A stretch of DNA of 64,000 bases from Acanthaster planci (Eukaryota > Echinodermata > Asteroidea > Valvatida > Acanthasteridae), in NCBI RefSeq assembly GCF_001949145.1, contig NW_019091401.1, positions 1,062,139 through 1,126,138 on the forward strand, written 5' to 3'. The notes beneath the pieces are model-generated. The model saw only the letters and a program-made list of their open reading frames with translations, had not been told where the DNA came from and searched no databases. Position numbers and translations under genes: made by a program. Position 1 is the first letter of the stretch. Each line of letters begins with the position of its first letter. Below are positions 1 to 13,100 of the stretch, one piece after another.

Positions 1-1149
1 CGTTGGATATAATTCGATGTTGCGACGTTAAAGACCGTTCAATTTTGGGATCAGCGTTCGTCTGATGTCAGATGTTGTCCATTATTGGGGCGCCGCGAGA
101 TCCATCAAATTAAAAAACAACTTTTCTACAAACAGAAAAGTGAGTCGTGTTTGCTTGACACGAACTCTAAAAATGTTAAAATCTACTGGCTGAAAATGAG
201 AAATTAGCATCGTCCACTTTTGGGTGCTCTAGTTATTGGACTAAGGAATGACGCCATGTGGTGACCGAAGTCTGATGGCCTGTCAACTGGCCCTCCACTT
301 CGAAAATTGTTCCGCCGCCGGTGATTTGCAAACCGGCTGCCATCTTCTTGGCCTTTCATCTCTTCATTTCAATCGACTTGCTCGTCCGCTGAAGTTATCT
401 TTGCTATTTACGTCATGTCCACTGTCCAGCGGTAATCCCAAATAATGGTTGTCATAATAGTTGCCATTCAGCAATATCGATAACGAAACAGTTTCCAGCA
501 CCCCCATTTTCTGTTTGATAATACAAAGTTCAAAACCTTTTTTTCCGGAGGAGGTCCTAAACCTACTAAGGTCGGCTTGAAATGAAGGGTAAATGGGAAA
601 TGGAGGTACAAAGTATTTTTGCTCTGCGGACTCAGAGTAAAATGGACACTTATGGATTAGAAATCAGACAACGCACCTCTATATAAACGTACTTTGCAGA
701 GAACCTCTCGAAACCCCCTCAAAGTTCCACAGAACAATGTTCGAAAATATTATTATGCGCTGAGTTGAACTCGATCTCCCAGGAATAAACATCACAAAGA
801 CTATGTAAGAAGGCAATGATATCATATAATTCGGCAAATGTTTGGTAAAAAACGGTGAGGAATTCATAACAAACAACGGCGGATGGAGGATGAAAAACCG
901 CTACTTTACATAACAAAGATGCCAATGGCCGGCGATTGCGCATTGTGTGTGATCAGTGAAGGAAATGATTTTGGGTAACATCTTCGGTTGCTTGAATTGC
1001 GTGTTATATTCGTCGTAACTGTATTGATGTATGTTTAGTACATAACTGGATTATAAAAATCTCAACGCTTACTGAAATTTTAACGACACCCTTTTCGATA
1101 TATGACGTGAAGACAATTTCTAGAAAGACCAGGATGCTGTGATGTGACC
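1..1149. other. Upstream flank and probable 5'UTR/promoter of the TMC gene
   Basis: No coding exon is recognised here. The only open frames are short, overlap on both strands and show no protein-family features. The stretch ends at the proposed TMC start codon at 1150, so part of it should be 5'UTR and promoter, but no TATA box or transcription start can be assigned from the sequence. Confidence 0.4.
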
Positions 1150-1156
1150 ATGTCCG
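1150..1156 (+). CDS. Proposed first coding exon of the TMC gene (ATG TCC G)
   Basis: The second exon has a clear acceptor (ttttctag) at 3061 and needs one incoming base to keep frame. The sequence ATG TCC G followed by a consensus donor GTAAGT at 1157 supplies exactly one base and gives an N-terminus of MSGISDNGD. An in-frame TTG at 3049 was the alternative start, but it lies before the acceptor and is not an ATG. The seven-base coding exon is an inference from phase and donor quality. Confidence 0.6.
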
Positions 1157-4100
1157 GTAAGTTGATCGTGCCGCATTTCTCTACAAGTCACCCGTGTGCT
1201 CACTACAAGGACCATTTCACTTTTATTTCATGATGGTACATATATATTTAGTTGATGGATGGAGACCCCCAAGAAGCATTGCTTGTCGAGTGGGGGCTCC
1301 ATAGACACAACTTTCCTGTTCATTCTTTAATTCAAGAAAGCTTTGCAACCCCTCAGTTGAAAAGAGACGCCATCGCTAGATTGCTGTCAAGGGAAGATGG
1401 AGGTTGCAAAATACCATAATGCGAAAAATCGTTTATGGATTTTAAACGTTAACAGTGTATAGACATGTTGATGGCGTTCAAATAAGGGCTTATCCAGCAG
1501 GGGGAAGGAGACAACTCCCCCCCACACGATTTTTTTTCAAATAATATGTCAAAGGTGAGTAGGAAAGGAAGTAATCGGTATACTATTAGTACCAAAACCC
1601 CCAGAAAATAACACCACGAAATAAAAGGGAAGATATCGGGACTGTATTCCTTTGATATTTTCTCCCCAGCATCATGTTGAATGAGCCTGAAGCCGCATTC
1701 ACTTTTGAATTTGTCCCTCTCATCAGACACCAAAAGCTGAATACGCCACTGCGAGCAAGGGCGATAATAACCGCCTCCTGGAAAATGAAAAAAATTAAGA
1801 AACAAAATAAAGACGAAAGGGAAAGGAACTATACGAGAGAAAGGATAATAAAGGGGGTGAAAATAATCGATTTTTTACCTTTGAATTCACCCCTTCCACT
1901 GTAGATGATCTGTCAGTTTCCTGCTTAGTTTGCCCCCGTCACCCGCCGAAAGAGCTTTGCCCCTTCATGGGGTATTAAATTTGAAATGTTTCACAGTGCT
2001 ATTTTATTTAAAATGTATGTATAACCAGGAACATACTTCGTGACACCGTTGAATCGTTGCCACAAATTGTGGTACAATCCTGAACTTCCAATATGAGCTT
2101 GAATAAATCGACGAGAGCAAAATTCAGGATGACATTCAGGGATACAATCAGAGAGTTGTAACTTGTAGGGTCGTGGCAGTGGAGTTGTGATGGAAATCAT
2201 AATGGTGAGACCGAGACGTCCGGCTTCGTTTTTGCGCAAATCGGGGCAATGTCCTTCTTTATTCTTAACCAACAAAATTCCTTGATAATTCCCGCAAGGA
2301 ATAGATGAGGTAGGCCACCCTACAGACTACTTCCACGATTCAAGTTAACTGCCAAGTTTCACTTATTGTTATTTCTTGCTGTGCCACACGTGAAGTTTAA
2401 AGCATATACATGTACATGTATGTGCACTGCACTCCAGAAGGTTAGTTTTTGTAAATGATCGAGTGTCCAAATTATGTTTTGTATTAAAAAGGCAAAAATT
2501 TTATATCCAAGCCAATCAGTCCCAGGATTGGATTCGAATCCTCGTTGAAAAAAAGGCATTTAATTTTTCCTTTGTTTGCATTTTGTTTTGAAACAAATTA
2601 ATGAGGACGTTTTCGAAAAAGAAACAATTTTTCACCCAAAAACCCTCTTTAATAAAAGTAACCCCCGTTTCTAGACTTCAAAATGAAAGTGATCATTTTA
2701 TAGATACCATTTCCAGACCTGAAATTTCCACTGGATTCATTCTTATTTAGTGGTTGGTAATGAGCACGGAAGCAATAGAAACTTCTTCAAAGTTGTAGTC
2801 ATTATTTTAATGAGAATGTTCACGAAGGGCGCCCGATCTGTCACATTATCTACACGTTAGGAAATGAATGAGTACCACCGTCAGGCGCTAGCGACCATTG
2901 TGCTGTATGACCCTGGCTAGGCTTTATCGTATTCGATATTCGTGCATTGTACATGTACTATACTATAGGTGCACAACTTACTTTACGCAGTACGGAGTGT
3001 AAAAAACTCATGCAACTTAACGAATTCCTCGACTAATTTAATCGAAAATTGGGTTTTCTAGGGATTTCTGATAACGGAGACACTTCATCTCCACCTGCTA
3101 ATGATTTGTACACGCCGAAAAACAACGCAGATAAGGTAGAATTGCCGTATGCTGTGGTTCCTGTGAATTCTGAAGAAGCGCTTGCAGTCGAGGAAGGCCA
3201 CGGGGATCTCACCGTCAGTGGGCCGGCCATGTACCACCAACCGGACCAAGTGGGGAAGTTGGCGACGGGTCAGGACGAGATGGACGCCCTAACCGGGCGG
3301 CCTGTGTCCCGTCACGGCACAGTGGCTGGGAGCTACAGCCGGCAGCATTGCCACAACGCCATTGAGTACGAGCTGCACAAGCTGGACACGCAAGAGGACG
3401 ATGAAGAAGCTGCAGAGAACAGGGCCAAGATCATCCGGGAAATGCCGGCCACATTACACAAGAAGAGGGAGTTACGGTGAGTTTTATTTGCGGTTTTCAA
3501 AGGGTTAAAAGGAGCCCACTTTGGAAAGAACATGATTCTGACTCCACTTAGGCCTAAGCAGTTCTTCTCTTCTTCCATGAGATGCGCCAACTTCATTACT
3601 TCGACAACTCAGTTGCAGTTTTAGAGGTGGGAAGAAAAGCCCAGAGGAATATTCTGGGTAAAACCCACGGAATCAGGTATGGACTGAAAACCCAATCCCC
3701 ATGTGGACCGAGCCGGGAATCGAACCCGGATTACAGAGGTGGGAGGGGAGAAAAGAACTGCTACGGTTGTGTACAGAGTCTCGTCTGTTGGGAGTAAAAA
3801 CAATTTTTCAAGTATTTCTTAACAAAAATAGGAATTGTTGTCCGTCCCAGATTCATGTATTTTCAGCATTTCTGCAATGACTGACCTGTATTGAGATGAT
3901 ATGAAAAAAGTATTGGCAGTCCTGATCCAACATTCTTTCCGTTACTTTTTATCAGCCGCTAAGCATCGTAAGTTACAGTAGGGCCTAACTTTAATGCACA
4001 CGATCAGCCCATCTGTCTGAGGCCTCGAGGCTGAAGTAAATCTCTGACTTAGCTTTGTTTTTTGAAACAATGTTTCTCAACTTTGAATTAAATGAAAAGG

Positions 4101-7100
4101 TGACTGGCTAGTGGTTGAATTATGGACAAATTGTGCAGTGAGGTCATGCGATCTCACAGATTGACCAATCATGCCCAACACATACATGTACTGTGGAATA
4201 TCCTCTACGTTCATGACATTTTTTCCCAGCATCACTGTCATAAATGCAGTTTTTCTCACACGGTGGCCATGAGTTTTTAGTGATGGCCTTCGGTCTTCTT
4301 GTGTACTTGTGTATTTGACTTGAAGACAGGAGTATTGGCCTGTAGTATCTATTGTCCTCTGTACACAATCTCATTGACATTTGTTGGACTTGAAAAAGAA
4401 AAAACAAACATGTTGAGTTCCAGGTCAGTTTTTTTGTAAGGAAAGAGGTGGGACTTTTCATATATTTTAAGATGGACCTAGTATTTCTTATGTACACGTA
4501 TTTCCATTAATTACTCGTACATGTATAGTAGGGTAATTTTTTTTTTTAACCCAAAACGTTTTTGGCCAAAATACATGTATTTGTGCATGTAATGATAACA
4601 CAGCACATTTGCACACCAGCACTGCACCAATACATAGGTACTGTACATTCAATGGTAGGGTAGTTAAAAGTGTTTGACTCTAAAAAGCAAGCGATCGTAC
4701 AACAGTACATGTAGTTTTCTGTACAAACACTGTAAGTCACCTTTTTCTGCTTGATAAAATGTGATGTGATCTGCAAACCCCCTTCACATGGTAAGCTTTG
4801 CTGTGGGTGCATATAAACTTCAAGGTACTGTGGACACTCTCTTGTTTTCTGATGTACCGGTACACGTACACTCATTTTTCTAGGTTGTCTACAACATAAA
4901 TCTAGGTTGTCTACAACATAAATCTAGGTTGTCTACAACATGAATCTAGGTTGTCTACATCATGAATCTAGGTTGTCTACATCATGAATCTAGGTTGTCT
5001 ACAACATGAATCTACAGTAAGTTGTCTACAACATGAAGCTACAGTTAGTTGTCTACAACATGAATCTAGGTTGTCTACAATATGAATTTAGGTTGTCTAC
5101 AATATGAATTTAGGTTGTCTACAAAATGAATCTAGGTTGTCTACAACGTAAATCTACAGAAGGTCGTCTACAACATGAATCTAGGTTGTCTACAACATGA
5201 TTCAAGGTTGTCTACAACATGAATCTAGGTTGTCTACAACATAAATCTACAGTAGGTTGTCTGCAACATGATTCAAGGTTGTCTACAACATGATTCAAGG
5301 TTGTCTACAAAATGAATCTAGGTTGTCTACAACATAAATCTACAAAAGGTTGTCTACAACATGAATCTAGGTTGTCTACAGCATGATTCTAGGTTGTCTA
5401 CAACATGATTCAAGGTTGTCTACAACATGATTCTAGGTTTTCTACAACACGATTCTAGGTTTTCTACAACATGATTCTGGGTTGTCTAGAAACTGAATCA
5501 CAAATTACACAGCTTACCATGTGAAGGGTTTTTGCAGATCACATCACAAATATGTAATACAGGTTGATCAGAGTTGTGACTCGACTAACGCGAGTCAGTG
5601 ACTTGACTTGAGTCTGACCTGAATCACTTTTTTAGCAACTGGTCTTGAGTCCTGACAGGTGAATAACTCAACTTGACTCAAGTCACTGTGAGTGCAAGCA
5701 AATGACTTGACTTGAGTCCCTTATCAGAAGACCCAGTTTGAGTGAAAGTTAATAAGACTTGAGTCCCAAAAAATGAAAGCAAACTTTCCTGCCAAAAAAA
5801 AAAAAAAACCAGTCATAATGACTTACTGGTACATGTACAGTGTTTAAAATGTTTGTGTCGTGTTATCGAGAGAGCAGGATATGGTGTGGCCACATGTACA
5901 GCAGAAACCCAGAGGCTTATTATATTGTGTTCACATATTGGCGACTCAAATTTGCTCGAGCTAAATACTTGACTTGACTCAACATACTTGACTCAAGTGA
6001 CTTGAGTCAAATCACTACATTACTATGACTCAACTGGAGTCACAACTCTGGTTGATATGTACTGTACACATACTTTCAAGTCTGGCAGAAATCAGAAACA
6101 TCAGGTAGAACATGAATTACGGTCGTCTTGGAACTTGTACATGCATTTGTAATAATGATTTCCATCAAACGCTTTCTGTAGTTTCTGTTGAAGCTGGCAC
6201 ATTTCATCTATTCAAGTAAAATACATTATTGGCCATTGTTGCCAAATGGACATAACCTTGAGCTGTCAGCAAGAAAGTGATTGTAGTGTACAGGTGGCAC
6301 TACACAGAACAGAAGTTGCTGCAAAAAATGTGCATATTCACCTCTAGCCAAAAGTTTGGCTGTTTTATATTTCCAATTTGGCAATATGAACCGAGTACAT
6401 GTACCTGTAATGTTTGTGTGCTTCACAGAAACATTGAGAAACTGTTTTACTGTCAAAGGGGATTCTGTTCATGAAGCACAGATATTGGTATAAAAGAGTA
6501 CCAGCATGTCTTCCTCATTCATTAGTTCTGGATAGAGCTCTGAGAATCCTTTGAAAATTGTATGATATATGTGTTTACTTTTACAAAAATGATGTGCACC
6601 TACCGGTCCATGTACATGTATGCTAAATGGAACCAAAAGAAATGTCTGGCTATTAAGTCTATGATTTACTAGTACATGTATCTCGTTTTCGTCATAAAAT
6701 TATAATGAATGTTTCTGAGTGCGGTACAATTAATTTCATGAGTTGACAGATGGAGTGGAGCATTCTTTATTGTATGCAATGGCTCAGTAACTCCTGAAAC
6801 AAATCCAATCCCTGCATCCCCTACGCTATGTGAGAAGCTGAATTATGTACACAGTGTAATGTGAATAACGTACTTTCATGAAGATTTGACTGCAGAGGGA
6901 TAGATGAAACGTTGAGGATCAATCTGTTCACCAACGGAATGAAATTTCATTTTTGTTTTGCTGTTACATGTGCGATGTGCGTGGGATGAATAATTCAATG
7001 AATACTGTCATGTGATCAACCATTTGCCAATCAGATGATAGGCACTGGGCACTGTAACCCGTTTAAGTTTGTTGTTTTGGGGGTTTGGGGCATTTTTACT

Positions 7101-10100
7101 GGATCTGAAAGAAATGAATTCATACAGCATGGTAACATGCAATTACAGCATTTAATTTTAGAGTGCCAATATTTTTGAAAGACTTACTGTGAACATGCAT
7201 GAACTCATTTTTTTTTTACAATGTACGTATGAGAACAGTATGTGTAGTTGATCTGGTACAATGTATCACTAAAACACATCGTCAGCCAAAGAGTTTCACT
7301 TTTCTTTGCATTGACTTTCTGTGTAAAGTATTTAAAAAGAAATTGCAGACACAATCATTTGTATTTTCACATTTTATATAAATTTCATTTTTGTGTTATT
7401 ACTGCAGCTCAAGATCCTCACTTTTATTTTCCAAAATGCCTGTTTTTTATTAAACATGTTTGGCTGCAGTGGAGACGCTTGTTCAAACACAATGCACGCA
7501 TTTTACAATTTTACGATATCAAACTAGGCATTTGTACGTAGTGGGAGGTGCGGGGTTGTCGTTTGCTCCAAAGTCCAGCACACAGGAATTGGCGCTTGAC
7601 ACAGCCGAGCCATCCACTCACTTTATCTCTTGAACTTCCTTTGATCGAAGCTGGTTGTCAAATTGTCTGATACAACAAATGCTGAATATGGTACTGGATA
7701 CACACGTACCAGTACTCTGAAGATTAACCAGTAGGCAAACAGTTTGCAATATGGAGTTGGTTGGTATTTGATCTGCCATTGTGGGTTGCTATGGAAACTG
7801 ACTCAACACGCAGTACAAACATACTTTGTGAATCTCTGCCTCTTCATAACTGAGCATATGCAGGGTAACACAAGAGTCTGTTGTTATGAGAAAGGTTCCG
7901 GAGACACCTGGTAGTGATTCCTGCTCAGTACTGAGTGATGTCTCAAATGGCAAAGGTGTACACCTAACTTTGCACAACAATGCCTTAGTGTGAAAAGAAC
8001 ACTTCAGGCCCTGGGCAGATCTTGAATTATAAGGGTACATGGCATTATTAGGATGTAAATGGGTTTGAAAAATTGAGAAATGTGCATCCTTCATCTCTCA
8101 CTCACCTCCAGAAATAACATTTACTTTGCAGTCTCCAATAATGCACTGTTGCTAGGGAAATGTAACTATTATGTACTGTTCTTTGCTGGTATTAACAAAA
8201 TTCAGCCAGGCAAATTTGATGTTGGACATTGCTGAATCGAGTATATGTGTAGATGTATTAAGGGTTACAGGCAGAAATTCCAGACTAAATTCACGTGTCA
8301 GGTATTGTTGCTAGTCACTGTAAATCTAGTACAATGCTCATTTGGTGGAGATATTACAAAATAAATCTTAATTTGTGTTTCTTTCTCTTTTCCTCATGTG
8401 GATCTTGTTACCATGTTGAATTAAATGTAAATCACATTGTTATTTTGACTAAATTCGTACCCATAATATGAGCTACATGTATACATTGGAGGAATATGGT
8501 TGAGTGACATTGCCAGTAGGCAGTACCCTGTAGCCTACATTTGTGTGCAAGTGCCAATAAATGTACATGTACATGTACATTTGTGTAGTGTGCAAGGTGC
8601 TGCACTCCTGCTGTAGATTTCATTCTGCCATTTTGGCACCATTGCGTGCATTCTTCTGTGTCAAAAGGCTATGATAAATGTATGGACATACATGTAAAAG
8701 GTTTGGCTCGTTGCTGGAGGTTACCAAGCAAACATGATGGGCAGATGGTGTGAACAATGGAACAGCCTCATTCACCTGAACCTTGATGTCAGCATGCACA
8801 CACACTCCACAGATACTTATTCTGCATTGAGTCATGAACTTGTGTCTAGTAAAAATAGTGTGGTTTTGACTCTATAGGGTTGGACTGAATGGGTTTTGAA
8901 TTTCAAACCACCTGTTCCTAGTACACTTCAGGCTCATTCATGCATACAGCATAATGCTGTGTAATATCTGGTTGCTTTTCCTGTTTGTGTGTTTGTCAAT
9001 TTTCAGTGGTTTGCTATAAATTTACTTTCTAAAAATGCGCCCATCAGGATTTCTCATAAACAGCTTTGACTTGAGTTCACCGTATACATGTATTTGTACA
9101 TGTAAAAGTACATGTACATGTACTGCTGTATTTGTTTTATTTTTGGCCACCTTACAGAGTTTTTACCCATTTATTCTGATTCAGTGCTTGTAAATGTACT
9201 TGTCGGCCTTTTTATGTGCTTCACCCATCTGATGTGGTATTTTGAGATAAAATTATTCTCACATGAAACTGGCATAGTTCTTAGTGTGATTATATGCTTG
9301 TTGCGCATGGATTTTTGTAAAGAAGATCATTGTAAACTGATTAAGCCCCTCAGTTTGATATATCACTCAGTTTGGTATCCTGACATAATGAATGTGTCCA
9401 TGATCCAAACCACTGATGTTCCTATTGATTTCCATACTGGAAGATTTCTTTCACAGCCTGTACATGCACAGTGTACCTGTAAGTCACGAAATAGAAGCAG
9501 CCCTGGTAACCAAACTGTGACTCATGTGCATCACATTTTGTGCTTTTACAGGCCTGAATGGTATGGTCAGTTGAAAAACTGAATTTTCTGGTAATGCTTA
9601 GGTATATGTACATGTACATGAACTGGTACAATGGATGCTTTACCAACACTTGTACATGTACATTATACTGGTACATGTACTGTTACACACATGTAAGTCT
9701 GTAAAGGTACATGTACTTATGTATGTACACGTGTTTGTAGTTGTACATCGTAGGCCTACACTCCATGTTGAATCAAAGTTCCCAGTGTTCCTCCACGTAC
9801 ATGTACATGTAGGTGTGTCTAATTATTTAAAAATGTAAAGGGATTATCAAACATGTTTTGGATCAACTCTGTGTAGATTAAAAGAAGCACAAACCAAAAA
9901 CTGTGAGGGTAGAAATTATTTGGTTGTGTTGAGGAGCAGAGATGAATATGATTCAGCCACATTAAAAATTGCTCGTTAACAAGATTTTTTGTCCTTAAGG
10001 GAAACACATAACCCAAATTTAAACCTCACAGTCTTGAATCCTCCAATTTCAGTATCACATTTCATGAACAGCAGGGGGTAGCATTAACAAAAGTGAAGGA

Positions 10101-13100
10101 ATCCTGTTACAAGTTGTGTACATTTATGAACTTTCCCCTTTTTACCTCTGTGGTCCCAGAAACCAGTATGGCAGACGGAAGGTCAAAGCGGTGTCGGGAT
10201 GGAAATCTTTCAAGTACAACACAGCACTGGTAAGGAACACTGTGGAACAACAGGGAAGATTGCCAAGTTGGACACTTGGCTAGATCCAAGGAGGAAATCT
10301 TTCTTCCTTGCCCAAATCAACTGGAGTGTTGCCCTTGCCCCAAGGCCAAGCTAAACACAGAATTTATCTTTCTCTTTACACTGAAAAAGATGATTTTTAC
10401 CCCAGTAATTTAGTTTCCAGTTTGAATGAAGACTTCAGAACAAACTGAATGTGTGTGTGTGTGTGTTGTAGCATCACTCATTTTAGCGTCCTGACGAAAC
10501 TTGAAAATGTGTGGATGAAACAGTGTCAATGTCCTGTTGACTTCCATAGTGCATGATTCTTTCAACGGCCTGTAGCTCAAAAGTGGCCGCGGTTTACTAA
10601 TCACTTTCACAGAGGTGGTCACAATTATGGTAGGTTGGTGGGTAAACATGTTTGTGCTTCACATTTAGCCAAAATGTTACTTCCTTAGGGTGGGATTATA
10701 GTCAATGAATTCCTTTGGCATTCATGTTTAGCCAGTAACTGTAGTAATCCTCTGATCCGATTTGTCCACTCCTTAGAAATGGAAACGCTTCAAAGAGAAG
10801 ATGTACGATTTGGTGTTGACATTTGAAGTATGGCGAGCCTCTTTGAAAGAGGTCGAAGGTGAGGACTTTCGTGCACACATGGTCCCAAACATTGAATAAC
10901 AGAATATAAACATGCAGTGTGTCAGTATAAGACACAAAGATGTCTTAAATTACCTTGTATGTACTGTTCACATGAAATGCATTATATGGACCACTCACAG
11001 GTTGTATGTTCATTAGTTTAATTGTGGGGACCGGAAAAACACAGATGCATGCCCACATCGGTCAATATTAGATTGGTATCTATATACTGTGTAACAATTA
11101 AAAATGCTCCCCTAATGCTGGCTAATTCATCTTGAGATCTGCATCTTTTCATCAGAATTCACCGTATACTCTGTGTTGTTATGTGGTTCATAATGTTTTG
11201 TTATCTTCGGAGAGGCTTTTTCATGCACGCCAATTGCCCTGTTCAGTGTACAAAATGCCCTGGACCACATCACTGCAGGTGAGTTGTTCACTATTCAGAG
11301 GGAACGTCTTCCTTTGGAATGAGACATGTGCCAGCAACTACCAGTATTTGATCTCTCTCTCACAGGCAAGTTTGGCACGGCAGTCGTCTCCTACTTTGTC
11401 TTCCTCAAGTGGATGCTGTTTCTCAACATCTACATCTTCATCCTCATGTTTGGCTTTGTGGTCATTCCGCAGTTCATCCTTGGCGGGGGATACTTAGAGT
11501 GTAAGTGGGTCTCCTCATCATTTTCTGTGTTACCAAAGTGATCATTCAATCACGTAATCACTTCAGCATTTGTAAGAAGGGCTGAGAAAAGATGCATAAC
11601 AAGGGTGATCCAAAATACAGATGAAAGCCCAGCATTGTGGAAAAAGTTCAGTGTCATGTGACTCTGTTACATAGCAGTTGTGCATGGCTGTAAAACCTTG
11701 ACCACGTTTTAAACAACCCAAACCCATCTATTCCATGTCTTGTCACCACTCGGGATGCAGCGATCAATGAAAAAATGTCTTCTGCTGACTAACTTCAGTC
11801 GATCTTACTTCTTGGATGTCAGCAGTCTTCAGAGCGCTGTAGCTCATAAAGCATTGTGCAGTTCTAACAGTGTTGGCCCAGGTGCTGGAAATCAGGGATA
11901 AATCTTTGGGGTGCACAATACCGTATATCTGAATGGCTCCTATTCATCAGCCTGGAGCAGTCACATTGCCAGTCTCTGGGGGATGGTACATGTATATTTC
12001 ACATGTAAAATGCAGCACACAATGCACATATACCAAGGAAAAGGTGAACAAATCTATGTTGGTTTCTGCCGAATGTGTAAACTTTCTGATGTCATCAAGT
12101 ACTGATATGCCTCTAAGGGTGTTTAAAGTAATATAGTTTGACATAAAGTGTTTTGGGGTTTGATGTTAACACTGGAGAGTAGATGATGTTAAAACAAGAT
12201 CCACGTTGTGTTTAAAATCCGGGTTTCATGTGGGAAAATGTGTCCTAGTTGGGACTTGGCATCATAACTCACGATTGAAAATTGGTTGTACACTTCAACA
12301 GCCACTACGTGTGAAAGTGAGTACAGCAGCAGTGTGGACCAAGCATGTAACACTGGAGATACCGGCCAATGTATTATCGACTTCATCGGTGGAACAGTGA
12401 GTACATTTACCTTTTTCAAATTGCACTGTGTTAAATGTGGTGAGAACAGCTATTTGTTGAATCAAACAAAATCAAGCTGTCTCTCCAGTAAGCATACCAA
12501 GAACTTTACGTGGCATAAATATATCCTTTCTTACTTGTTTTTAAACCAAATTTAAGATTTCAACATCTTTCCCGTATGTTATCCGAGCAGGGACCTGTTT
12601 TCTTCCATTGTTCAATGTCTGTGATTGTATGTAGAAATAAACTCATATACACACAGCCACAACGCGCACCATTTGTCATTGTTTGGTTTTGGATGAGAGT
12701 CAGTCTTATTTGTGTCCTAGGCAGTGACTCTGCAAACTTAACTGTGAAATTTCTGTTTTCACGAATGCTGCAAAGTCAGCGTGCACCAGGGTATTTTTCC
12801 AGCCTAGGCCTATTGAGCCCAAAGACACCCACAATCATAAATGCACAATCTTTGTTTAATGTTATCCCAGTTTCACAAGCTGAACTTGTGGAATTCAAAA
12901 GAATAGCTCCACAATTCTACGAATTTTGTAAATCCTGTTCATAAGTGCCCTATAGTTCGCATTTGTGTGCACTTCAACATTTGGAATCTACACACCCAAG
13001 TAGAGTGACAGTAGTACATAGGTCTTGTTGAAGTGTGGCCTAATCAGCAACATGCTCATGATTCATACTAGTCTTTGAAGAATAATAGTTGCCTGACAGA

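Larger units (their letters stand above)
3477..10159 (+). other. TMC intron 2 (6.7 kb), repeat-rich
   Basis: The largest intron of the TMC gene. It runs from the donor GTGAGT at 3477 to the acceptor at 10158-10159. It holds an interspersed repeat at 3620-3790, a 22-bp minisatellite flanked by inverted repeats (4761-5547), a fold-back-like element (5569-6049), and many TACATGTA words such as those near 8562-8580 and 9604-9690. Open frames inside it are short and resemble no known protein. Confidence 0.7.

Noticed and set aside
4879-5500. Possible CRISPR-like array
   Set aside because: Units abut directly without unique spacers, and the context is a eukaryotic intron; it is a minisatellite.
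9112-9582. 156-codon open frame in TMC intron 2
   Set aside because: It begins in a TACATGTA repeat, has no domain features and is not needed by the TMC splice model.
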